Of a stretch of DNA of 64,000 nucleotides, positions 56,987 through 64,000 are shown piece after piece. This stretch comes from Streptosporangium roseum DSM 43021 (lineage in GTDB: Bacteria; Actinomycetota; Actinomycetes; Streptosporangiales; Streptosporangiaceae). The notes beneath the pieces were generated by a model. That model did not search any database. It had not been told where the DNA came from and was given only the letters and a program-made list of their open reading frames with translations. Position 1 is the stretch's first letter; each line of letters opens with the position of its first letter. Position numbers and translations under genes: made by a program. Where the stretch lies: positions 10,168,001 to 10,232,000 of the forward strand of contig NC_013595.1 of NCBI RefSeq assembly GCF_000024865.1, given 5' to 3'.

Positions 56987-58104
56987 ACCACGAGGCACGG
57001 CTCTACCTGGCCGCGCACCCCTTCGTCTACCCGCTCATGCGGCTGCTGGCCCGCCTCGGCCCGGTGGTCCGCGTCCCCGGGCTGGGGGTCGTGGTCAACG
57101 ACGCCGTCACCGCGCGCGCCGTACTCACCGACGAGCGCTTCCGCAAGGACGGCCCCGGATCGCCCGGCGACCTGTGGACGCCGGTGCTCGGCCCGTCGGT
57201 GCTGCTCAACATGGAGGGCCCCGGCCACCTCGCGCTGCGCCGGAAACTGATGCCGCTGTTCACCCCCGCCTATGTCTCGGCGCTGGTCGCCGACGTGCTG
57301 CGGGAGCCGCTGGCGGACCTCTCCGCACGGCTGGGGCGCGGCGAGACCGTCGACCTGGTCGACGCCATGCGGGTGATGGCCGGCGCGGTGATCTGCCGGG
57401 TGATCGGGCTGGGCGAGGTCTCCGAGGCCCGTGCCCGCGAGCTGTTCGCGGACGGGGAGCGGGTCGTCTCGATGGTCTCGCTGAGGTCCCGGCGGCTGCG
57501 GGACCGGCAGGTGGTGATCGCCCGGCAGGTGCTGGACAAGATCGGAGACATCGCCCAGGCCGCCTACGAGGCCGGGGACGAGTCCACCGTGATGGGCCGG
57601 ATGCGGGCGCAGGGGCTGTCGGCGGCCGAGGCCAGGGGCGCGGCCGGCGCGTTCTTCCTGACCGGCACCGAGACCGTCGCCACCTTCGTGCCCCGGCTCA
57701 TCGCCCTCCTGCACGACCATCGGACGCGGGTCGGCGACCTGGACCAGATGATCGAGGAGGCCATGCGGATCACCACGCCGACGCCGATGATGCTGCGCTC
57801 GGTGGACTCCGCCGCGCGGATCGGCCGGGTGGCGGTACGGCCCGGCGACAGGGTGCTGATCGTGACCCACAACTGCGCCCGGGCATACGGCCCGTTCGAC
57901 CCTTCCCGCAGGCACCCGCCCGAGCTGCGCCGGCTCTGGTTCGGCGCCGGCCCGCACTTCTGCATCGGCTACCCGCTGGCCCTGGCCGAGATCCGGGCGG
58001 TCGCCACGGTCCTGCTCTCCCACCACGTGCGCGTCGTACGGCGGCGCGCGGCAAGAGGAGTCCTCATCCCCACCTACGAACACCTGTGGATCACCGCGGC
58101 ATGA
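56983..58104 (+). CDS. Cytochrome P450
   Basis: A 373-residue soluble bacterial P450, slightly short for the family. The heme-thiolate loop is FGAGPHFCIGYPLALAE. The ExxR pair is in MIEEAMRI, and the I-helix motif AGAFFLTGTETVATF has the oxygen-activating Thr. The PERF-like region is degenerate (RRHPPELRRLW). The GTG start overlaps the GT2 stop, and its own stop overlaps the next ATG, so it is translationally coupled both ways. It would oxidise the condensed acyl chain. Ferredoxin partners are not encoded nearby. Confidence 0.92.
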   Translation: MNHEARLYLAAHPFVYPLMRLLARLGPVVRVPGLGVVVNDAVTARAVLTDERFRKDGPGSPGDLWTPVLGPSVLLNMEGPGHLALRRKLMPLFTPAYVSALVADVLREPLADLSARLGRGETVDLVDAMRVMAGAVICRVIGLGEVSEARARELFADGERVVSMVSLRSRRLRDRQVVIARQVLDKIGDIAQAAYEAGDESTVMGRMRAQGLSAAEARGAAGAFFLTGTETVATFVPRLIALLHDHRTRVGDLDQMIEEAMRITTPTPMMLRSVDSAARIGRVAVRPGDRVLIVTHNCARAYGPFDPSRRHPPELRRLWFGAGPHFCIGYPLALAEIRAVATVLLSHHVRVVRRRAARGVLIPTYEHLWITAA

Positions 58105-60044
58105 GCGACGACATCATCGGCGGCATCATGGCCACCGCCGGCCGGGAGCCCGAACGGACCGCCATCGTCGACGGCCGCGGCCGCGCGATCACCTATGGCG
58201 AGCTGGCCCGCCGGGTGGAGGCCGTCCGCGCCGCCATGACCGGACGTCCGCGCCCCGCCCCCGGCTCCGGCCCCCGGCACGGTCCCGAGGGCCAGGCCGG
58301 TACGGAGGCCGGGCTGCAGCCCGGGGACGGGGTGCTGTTCGCGACACCACCGGGAACGGAGAACGGACTGCAGCCCGGGGACGGCGCGCTGCTCGCGACA
58401 CCACCGGGAACGGAGAACGGACTACAGCCCGGGGACGGGGTGCCATTCCCGGCACCACCGGGAACGGAGAACGGACTACAGCCCGGGGACGGGGTGCTGC
58501 TCGCGACACCACCGGGAACGGAGGACGGGCTGCAGCCCGGGGACGGGGTGCTGTTCGCGGTACGGCCGGGAGTGGACGCGGTGGTGCTGGCCCTGGGGGC
58601 GGTGGCCGCGGGCGGGACGCTCGTGCTCGCCGACCCCGGACTGGCCCCCGAGGTGCTCACCGCCCGCATGACCGCCACCCGGCCCCGGTGGGTGGTCGCC
58701 GAGTCCCTGCTCTACACCCTGAGCGGCCCGCTCAAGGGCCTGGCCCGCCGCCGCGGCCTGCTCCTGCCGAACCTCCGCGATCCCCTTCCCGGCCGGCCCG
58801 TCCGCCACCTCTACACAGGTCCCTGGCTGCCCGGCGTCCCCCGGCGGGCCCTGCGGCTGTCACGGATCCTCCGATCGCCCGGTGCCGCCGCCACCCCGGA
58901 CGCGACCGGCACCATCAAACCGGATACGACTGGCACCACCGGCCCGGATGTATCCGGCACCACCGGCCCGGATATGACCGGCACCACCAGCCCGGTCATA
59001 TCCGGCACCACCGGCCCGGATATGACCGGCACCACCGGCCCGGATATGACCGGCGCTGGCGCGCCGGACATATCCGAAATTTCAGCAGATCAGCCAGCGG
59101 CGGTGATCTTCACTTCGGGGACCACCGCGCGACCGCGAGGCGTGGTGCACACCCGGGGATCCCTGGCGGCGGGGCTGGCGCTTTTCCGGAGCGCGTTCCC
59201 GCTGGGCCCCGGCGACGTCGTGCACACCGACCAGCTCATGCTGGGGCTGCCGGCGCTCCTGGCCGGCGCCACCTGGTCGCTGCCCGGAGGCGGGGACCCC
59301 GCCGAGGAGATGGCCGCCAGGGGGGCCACCCACACCTTCGCCGTCCCGGTGCATCTGGACAGGTTGCTCCGCCGGACGCCCCGGCTCCCCGAGACCCTGC
59401 GCTACCTGCTGCTCGGAGCGGCCCCCGCGCCCCCGGCCGTACTGCGCCGGGCGATCGAGTCCGGGCCCGAGGTGCTGTCGGTCTACGCGATGACCGAGGC
59501 GCTGCCGATCGCGATCGCCTCGGCGCGGGAGAAGCTGGCCCAGGCAGAGGGGGACCTGCTCGGCGCGCCCCTGCCGGGGGTCGGCGTCCGGATCGCGGAC
59601 GACGGCGAGCTGTTCGTCTCCGGGCCCCATCTCGCCCGGCGGTATCTGGGCGAGGAGCCGCTGGAGGAGATCGCGACGGGGGACCTGGTCCGGGTCGAGG
59701 AGGGCCGGCTCGTCCTGCTCGGCCGGAAGAAGGACATGATCCTCCGCGACGGGGTGAACATCTACCCCGGCCTCTACGAACCGGCGGTGGCCGCGCTGCC
59801 CGGAGTGGCCGAGGCGGCGATCGTCGGGCTCGCCGACCCCGAGACCGGGGACGAGGAGGTCGTGCTGGCCGTCATCCCCACCGACGGCTACGACGAGGGC
59901 CTGCTGAGGAAGGCCCTTCCGGCGATCATCGACGCCGCGGCCCTCCCCGACCGCGTCGAACCCCTCGACGCCTTCCCCCGTTCCGGCCGCGCCGACAAAC
60001 TCGACCGCGCCGCCCTCCGTGACCTGGTGACCCGCCGTGCCTGA
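58101..60044 (+). CDS. OleC-like AMP-forming ligase (beta-lactone synthetase type) with repeat insertions
   Basis: A 647-residue member of the ANL adenylating superfamily. The phosphate loop is AAVIFTSGTTARPRGVVHT near residue 334. A5 is SVYAMTEALPIAI. A7-A8 is TGDLVRVEEGRLVLLGRKKD with MILRDGVNIYP, and the C-terminal lysine motif is RSGRADKLDR. Its position with OleA- and OleD-like genes suggests the OleC role, turning a beta-hydroxy acid into a beta-lactone. Two in-frame minisatellites inflate it: an 18-residue unit (GLQPGDGVLFATPPGTEN) almost five times at residues 71-157, and an 8-residue unit (TTGPDMTG) seven times at 268-323. Without the extra copies it would have the usual 520-530 residues. 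The start overlaps the P450 stop (ATGA). Confidence 0.88.
   Translation: MSDDIIGGIMATAGREPERTAIVDGRGRAITYGELARRVEAVRAAMTGRPRPAPGSGPRHGPEGQAGTEAGLQPGDGVLFATPPGTENGLQPGDGALLATPPGTENGLQPGDGVPFPAPPGTENGLQPGDGVLLATPPGTEDGLQPGDGVLFAVRPGVDAVVLALGAVAAGGTLVLADPGLAPEVLTARMTATRPRWVVAESLLYTLSGPLKGLARRRGLLLPNLRDPLPGRPVRHLYTGPWLPGVPRRALRLSRILRSPGAAATPDATGTIKPDTTGTTGPDVSGTTGPDMTGTTSPVISGTTGPDMTGTTGPDMTGAGAPDISEISADQPAAVIFTSGTTARPRGVVHTRGSLAAGLALFRSAFPLGPGDVVHTDQLMLGLPALLAGATWSLPGGGDPAEEMAARGATHTFAVPVHLDRLLRRTPRLPETLRYLLLGAAPAPPAVLRRAIESGPEVLSVYAMTEALPIAIASAREKLAQAEGDLLGAPLPGVGVRIADDGELFVSGPHLARRYLGEEPLEEIATGDLVRVEEGRLVLLGRKKDMILRDGVNIYPGLYEPAVAALPGVAEAAIVGLADPETGDEEVVLAVIPTDGYDEGLLRKALPAIIDAAALPDRVEPLDAFPRSGRADKLDRAALRDLVTRRA
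58311..58571 (+). repeat. 54-bp in-frame minisatellite in the OleC-like gene
   Basis: Four full copies plus most of a fifth, encoding GLQPGDGVLFATPPGTEN variants. The last copy continues into conserved enzyme sequence (GDGVLFAVRPG), so the array expanded from a native segment. Confidence 0.9.
58902..59069 (+). repeat. 24-bp in-frame minisatellite in the OleC-like gene
   Basis: Seven 24-base units encoding (M/V/I/T)(T/S)GTTGPD variants, exactly 168 bases. It lies just before the adenylation P-loop motif. Confidence 0.9.
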
Positions 60045-60087
60045 GCGGCCGGAAGATCCGGCCGGCGTGCCGGCGCCGGGACCGGAC

Positions 60088-60210
60088 GGGAGCAGAGCGG
60101 GAGACCCGGCAGGCGCGCCGGGGCCGGGCGGAAGCAGAGCCGGAGCGCCGGGGCCGGGCGGGAGCAGGGCCGGAGCGCCGGGGCCGGGCGGGAGCAGGGC
60201 CGGAGCGCCG
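60088..60210 (+). repeat. 30-bp minisatellite between OleC- and OleD-like genes
   Basis: Units of GGGAGCAGGGCCGGAGCGCC plus GGGGCCGGGC repeat at 60121, 60151 and 60181, with degenerate copies before and after. An 80-codon frame (60037-60279) spans the gap and overlaps both neighbouring genes, encoding AGAPGPGGSR repeats. Whether it is translated is unknown. Confidence 0.88.
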
Positions 60211-60272
60211 GGATCCGGCCGCCCTCCGGGACGGCCCGGCCCCGGGAGCCTCCGCGGAGGCGGGGACGGGCC

Positions 60273-61193
60273 GTGCTGAGAGTCGGGGTGACAGGGGCTT
60301 CGGGGTTCGTGGGCGGGGCGGTCTGCCGCGCGGCCGTGAACGAGGGGTGGCGGGTCTCCGCCTTCGGCAGGCGGCCCTCGGTGGAGCGCGGGCATGTGGG
60401 CGGCGCGCCGTACACGCCGTGGGATCTCCTGGGAGGCAGGCCGGAGCTGCCGGAGGTGGACGTGGTGATCCACTGCGCCGGGAGCGTCACGGACTGGGGG
60501 CCGGCGGAGGACGTCTGGGCGGCCAACGTGGACGGGACCCGCAACGCGGCCGCGGCCTTCCCCGGGGCCAGGTTCGTGCATGTGAGCACGGCCAGCGTCT
60601 ACGACCCCTTCCGGCCGACCGTGATGGCCACCGAGGACATGGCCCCGGTGGGCCGATACGTCAACGCCTACGGCGCCGCGAAGGCCGCCGCGGAGAGGGT
60701 CCTGCAGGGGGCGCTCGTGCTGCGGCCGCACGCCGTCTACGGCAGGGGGGACACGACCCTGCTCCCCCGGGTCCTGGGGGCGGTCCGGGGAGGGCGACTC
60801 CTCGCGGTGGGCGACGGCCGCCAGCGGGTCAGCCTGACCTCGGTGGACAACCTGGTCCAGGCTTGCCTGCTCGCCGCCGCCGGTCCCGTCGGGCACGGCG
60901 TCTTCAACGTGACCGACGCCGAACCGGTCGTCCTCGACGACGCCCTCCGTTCGATCCTGGAGGAACGAGGCGTCGACGCCGAGCCGTACTATCTGCCCCT
61001 CGGGCTGGTCGAGCCCCTCGCCTTCGCCGCCGAGACCGCGTTCCGGCTGCTCCGGCGTCCGCGTCCGCCCCGGCTCACCCGCTACGCCGCGGGCCACCTG
61101 GCGGTGGAGCGGACCCTCGACATCACCGCCGCCCGCGACCGGCTGGGCTTTCAGCCGGCGGCGACGTCGTTCGCGGGCGCGGCCGGCTGGTGA
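60273..61193 (+). CDS. OleD-like NAD(P)H-dependent extended SDR
   Basis: A 306-residue Rossmann reductase. The cofactor loop is VGVTGASGFVGGAVCRAAV, and the active site YxxxK is NAYGAAKAAAERVL with the upstream Ser in HVSTASVYDP. VIHCAGSVTDWGPAEDVWAA, NVDGTRNA and FNVTDAEPV are extended-SDR marks of the 3-beta-HSD/OleD group. OleD reduces the beta-keto acid made by OleA to a beta-hydroxy acid, which OleC then cyclises. The GTG start overlaps the end of the repeat-filled frame by seven bases. Its 3' end overlaps the convergent gene by 43 bases. It is the last gene of the Ole-like run. Confidence 0.9.
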   Translation: MLRVGVTGASGFVGGAVCRAAVNEGWRVSAFGRRPSVERGHVGGAPYTPWDLLGGRPELPEVDVVIHCAGSVTDWGPAEDVWAANVDGTRNAAAAFPGARFVHVSTASVYDPFRPTVMATEDMAPVGRYVNAYGAAKAAAERVLQGALVLRPHAVYGRGDTTLLPRVLGAVRGGRLLAVGDGRQRVSLTSVDNLVQACLLAAAGPVGHGVFNVTDAEPVVLDDALRSILEERGVDAEPYYLPLGLVEPLAFAAETAFRLLRRPRPPRLTRYAAGHLAVERTLDITAARDRLGFQPAATSFAGAAGW

Positions 61194-62047
61194 TCGCGGG
61201 AGGCCCGCTTCCGGCAGCACGCGAAGAAGGCCACCCCGGCCACGACCAGACCGACCGCGAAGATCACGCGCAGACCGGCCCGCAGGGACCCGGTCAGCGC
61301 GTCGAAGACGGCGGTCGCGGCGGCCTCCGGCATCGCGGGGCCGACGTAGTCGGGCAGGTAGACGTCGCGGATCACGGCCAGGGCGGCGGCCAGGAGGAAC
61401 ATGCTCGCGGCCAGGCCGAGTCCGGCGCCCGTCAACGCCCTCCCCCGGTCGCGTGCCAGCAGCACCCCCGCCGCGAGGAGGGCGAGGGACAGGAACGGCA
61501 GCACCCATTTCAGCCTGATCAGCCAGGTGTAGGCGGTCCGCGCCCTGGCCAGGTCGGCTGAGGAGAACAGTTCGAACATGGGGCGCAGGTCGGGGAGGGG
61601 ACCTCCCAGCTCCTCCTGGACCAGGCTGTTCACCTGATCCTTGACCAGGTTGTACACCGGGGTGAGGTCGAGCCTGACGGTGTCGTCCCGCACCGGTGGC
61701 ATGCGCCCGTCCCCACCCGACAGGATCGCGATGAGCTGCCGGTGCGCCATCCGGTTGACGTCCTCCCAGACGACGGGGAAGTCCTTGCCACTGACGACCG
61801 CCTGCACCAGCGTGTGGACGAGGTCTTCGGCGGGCGACAGCGTCCGTTTCCGCAGCGGCCTGGCGATCGCGCCGGTGACGCGGTCCACGACGGCGTCCTG
61901 GACGTCCGGATGGTTCGCCAGCGGGGCCACGTCCTTGACATAGCTGTCGGTGTCGGCGAGGTCGGCCGCCACCCAGAATCCGACGAGGGCGGGCGGAGCG
62001 AGGACGCAGCCGAGGACGATCAGGATCACGCTGAACACTGCCCGCAC
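61151..62047 (-). CDS. Multi-pass membrane protein, unknown
   Basis: A 298-residue membrane protein. The first helix is VFSVILIVLGCVLAPPALVG. An outside domain of about 140 residues follows, with DTDSYVKDVAPLANHPDVQD and DRVTGAIARPLRKRTLSPAE. Three more helices near residues 180-275 close the protein, and the short cytosolic tail is Cys/Arg-rich (FFACCRKRASRDHQ). I recognise this as a type widespread in actinobacteria but without a known function. It converges on and overlaps the OleD-like gene, which may produce transcriptional interference between them. Confidence 0.82.
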   Translation of the reverse strand: MRAVFSVILIVLGCVLAPPALVGFWVAADLADTDSYVKDVAPLANHPDVQDAVVDRVTGAIARPLRKRTLSPAEDLVHTLVQAVVSGKDFPVVWEDVNRMAHRQLIAILSGGDGRMPPVRDDTVRLDLTPVYNLVKDQVNSLVQEELGGPLPDLRPMFELFSSADLARARTAYTWLIRLKWVLPFLSLALLAAGVLLARDRGRALTGAGLGLAASMFLLAAALAVIRDVYLPDYVGPAMPEAAATAVFDALTGSLRAGLRVIFAVGLVVAGVAFFACCRKRASRDHQPAAPANDVAAG

Positions 62048-62279
62048 AGGATCCCCCTCCCCGGCCTTATCTGGGAATCCCCATCCCCACCTGGTAAAAC
62101 CCGCTGGATATCCTTTTTGACCGCGATTTGGAGATCAGTGATCGCCCGAAACGACAGGCTTCGCTCACCGAAGCTTGACCTGGACTTCTCAGCGCGTCGC
62201 ACAGCCACATAGCCCATTCATCCGAAAACCGTTACTAACCTGTGACACGTGAATTCGATGAACGGGAGATGTTAGAAAG

Positions 62280-63653
62280 ATGGCAGGTAAACGGGGTGGC
62301 CTGAGCGTCGGATCGAGCCTGGCGCTGACGCTGGGTTCAGCCGCTCTGTGGGGTCTGGCACACCTGTGGGTGGGCCGGCGCGTGACCGGCGCCCTCCTGA
62401 TGGGGATCTACGTGACTCTCGTCGCGGCGATCGTGGCCACCCTGTTCAAGACCAAGCCGGAACTGCTCTCCCTCGCCGTGCAGCCGAGCTGGCTGTGGAC
62501 CTTCGCGCTGGGCGCCCTGCTTTTCGCCGCCGTCACCGTGGCCGTGGTCATCCGGTCCTACCAGCTGGTCCGCCCGGAGACGCTGACCGGCCCCGCCCGC
62601 TACCTCTCGGCTCTCGCGGTCGGCCTGCTGTGCGCGCTGGTGATCGCCCCGATGGTCTACGCGGCCCGCCTGGCCTTCGTCTCCCAGCACGTGGTCACCT
62701 CGGTGTTCACCGCGAACACCGCCCCGATCCCGGTGGATCCGTGGCGGGGCCGCGACCGGGTCAACATCCTGCTGATCGGCGCCGACGCGGCGCCCAGCAG
62801 GCCCGGCGTCCGCACCGACAGCATGACCGTCGCCAGCGTCGACACCGGGACCGGCGACACCGTGCTGTTCAGCCTGCCGAGGAACCTGGAGCACGTCCCG
62901 ATGCCGGCGGGCCCGCCCCGGGACCGCTTCCCCTACGGCTTCGGAGGCGAACCGCCCTACACCCCGGGCCTGCTCAACGAGGTCTTCCAGTACGCCGAGG
63001 ACTACCCCGACATGGTCCCGGGCACCCCCAAGGGCCAGCGCGGCCCGACACTGCTCAAGAAGACGATCAGCGACATCACCGGGCTCGACATCACCCACTA
63101 CGCGATGGTCGACATGAGCGGCTTCGCCCAGATCATCGACGCGATGGGCGGGGTGAAGGTCACCGTCAAGGAGCCCATCGTGTACGGCAGGCAGAACGAG
63201 GGCCTGATCCGGGCGGGCACCCGCAAGCTGTCGGGTGAGGAGGCGCTCTGGTTCGGCCGGGCCCGCACCTACAGCGACGACTACGTCCGGATGGGCAGGC
63301 AGAAGTGCCTGATGAACGCCGTCGCCAAGCAGGCCGATCCGGTGACGGTGCTGAGGAGCTTCGAGAAGCTGGCCGACGTCGCGCTGCGCGCCGTCTCCAC
63401 CGACATCCCGCAGGGGCTGCTGCCGAACCTGATCGACCTGTCGGACAAGGTGAAGAAATCCAAGATCAAGAGCTTCCAGTTCGTCCCTCCGCTGATCAAC
63501 ACCGGTGACCCCGACTACCGCCTGATCAAGCACAAGGTCAGCACCATCCTGGCGAAGTCGTCCGCCGACTCCTCCGCCCCTTCGGGCCGTGCCAAGCACG
63601 CCCGCAAGGACCCGGCCCAGGAGGCCGTCAACCTCGACCTCGCCTGCAACTGA
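62280..63653 (+). CDS. LCP family protein with multi-helix N-terminus
   Basis: A 457-residue protein. Unlike most LCP proteins it has about four N-terminal helices (residues 10-135, for example LWTFALGALLFAAVTVAVVI and LSALAVGLLCALVIAPMVYA). The LCP domain follows: VNILLIGADAAPSRPGVRTD, SMTVASVDTGTGDTVLFSLP and RNLEHVPMP, HYAMVDMSGFAQIIDAMGG and ALWFGRARTYSDDYVRMGRQ. There is no LytR_C domain. It probably attaches a polymer from a polyprenyl carrier to peptidoglycan outside the cell. ATG 62280 follows GGGAGATGTTAGAAAG. The preceding 232 bases, between divergent genes, hold the promoter. A paralogue with a LytR_C domain is at 43406. Confidence 0.92.
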   Translation: MAGKRGGLSVGSSLALTLGSAALWGLAHLWVGRRVTGALLMGIYVTLVAAIVATLFKTKPELLSLAVQPSWLWTFALGALLFAAVTVAVVIRSYQLVRPETLTGPARYLSALAVGLLCALVIAPMVYAARLAFVSQHVVTSVFTANTAPIPVDPWRGRDRVNILLIGADAAPSRPGVRTDSMTVASVDTGTGDTVLFSLPRNLEHVPMPAGPPRDRFPYGFGGEPPYTPGLLNEVFQYAEDYPDMVPGTPKGQRGPTLLKKTISDITGLDITHYAMVDMSGFAQIIDAMGGVKVTVKEPIVYGRQNEGLIRAGTRKLSGEEALWFGRARTYSDDYVRMGRQKCLMNAVAKQADPVTVLRSFEKLADVALRAVSTDIPQGLLPNLIDLSDKVKKSKIKSFQFVPPLINTGDPDYRLIKHKVSTILAKSSADSSAPSGRAKHARKDPAQEAVNLDLACN

Positions 63654-64000
63654 CGCCGGTGTTCCCTGTGCGCCGCCGGGATCGGCGGCCGCGGGCGCCA
63701 CCGACCCCTCTCCGCGACACGTCTCGCGCCTCTCCGGTGATCGCCCCGCCGGCGCGCCTCCGGTTTCCCGGGCGCTCCCCGATGGACCTCCCGGGGCGCG
63801 TCCCGATGGACCTCCCCGGGCGCTCCCCCGATGGACAGGGCCAGACCAAGGCACCCGCCGGCGAGGTCACGGACTCCACACGAAAGAGCACAGAGCGGTA
63901 ACGATGGACCGTTCCCTATGATTCCTACTTGACCGGTAGGCATACTAGGCTCTTATATACACCTAACCGACTTATTTAGTAGGAATTAGGGAGTAGTCAT
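63654..64000. other. Right-end intergenic region with minisatellite and AT-rich tail
   Basis: From about 63770 to 63836 there are nearly three copies of a 24-base unit containing CGATGGACCTCCC. The last 90 bases are AT-rich for this genome. TTGACC (63929) and TATATA (63954) could be promoter elements for a gene beyond the edge. No complete gene is seen. Confidence 0.5.

Noticed and set aside
63998..64000. Start of a minus-strand gene at the right edge (CAT)
   Set aside because: The frame stops after four codons.

Overview
The window is high-GC actinobacterial DNA. Evidence: strong GC bias at third codon positions, many GTG starts, four-base ATGA/GTGA overlaps between genes, a chaplin-domain protein, actinobacterial DUF families (DUF5703, DUF2804, DUF2267), two LytR-CpsA-Psr proteins, a large LuxR-type ATPase regulator and remnants of a type I-E CRISPR array. 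A filamentous, spore-forming actinomycete of the Streptosporangiales (Streptosporangium/Nonomuraea-like) fits best. This placement is inference; no rRNA or marker was searched.

Layout. 1-6.1 kb: housekeeping segment with an MFS protein running off the left edge, a metallophosphoesterase, topA and a DUF5703 gene. 6.3-10.2 kb: a six-domain chaplin protein, a small secreted protein and an M20 metallohydrolase. 10.36-12.45 kb: tRNA-Leu(GAG) followed by a scar of horizontal transfer: C-terminal fragment of a large serine recombinase, a two-repeat CRISPR remnant, two orphan genes, and repeat-rich DNA with a perfect 33-bp inverted repeat. 12.45-16.9 kb: flavin reductase, ABM-like protein, DUF2804, sulfotransferase and glycosyltransferase.

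16.9-25.0 kb looks like a compact, uncharacterised natural-product cluster: MFS exporter, 5-aminolevulinate-synthase-like enzyme, TauD-type dioxygenase, KAS III-like enzyme with an altered triad, methyltransferase, double GNAT protein and a convergent HTH/TPR regulator. 25.3-30.1 kb: an epoxide-hydrolase-fold protein lacking its catalytic residues, GlsB/YeaQ-like membrane protein, DUF2267 protein, DHA2 exporter and a small unknown.

30.6-40.0 kb is one tightly spaced seven-gene unit of envelope proteins: Pro-rich single-pass proteins, a sigma-like/zinc-finger/TM/BACON protein, a ParA/MinD-type ATPase and a secreted GH16-like protein. I could not match it to a named system. 40.1-51.9 kb carries an ABC exporter, a second flavin reductase, GNAT, LCP protein, LAL regulator, orphan histidine kinase, an L,D-transpeptidase with its domain split by repeats, a GlxA-type regulator and an ArsR/SmtB repressor.

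52.1-61.2 kb holds an MFS transporter, AurF-like diiron oxygenase and divergent TetR, then a coupled run of OleA-like thiolase, GT2, P450, OleC-like adenylating enzyme and OleD-like reductase. This resembles the olefin/beta-lactone (OleABCD) pathway without OleB. The window ends with a four-TM membrane protein and a multi-TM LCP protein. GC-rich minisatellites recur throughout, both between genes and in frame inside several of them.
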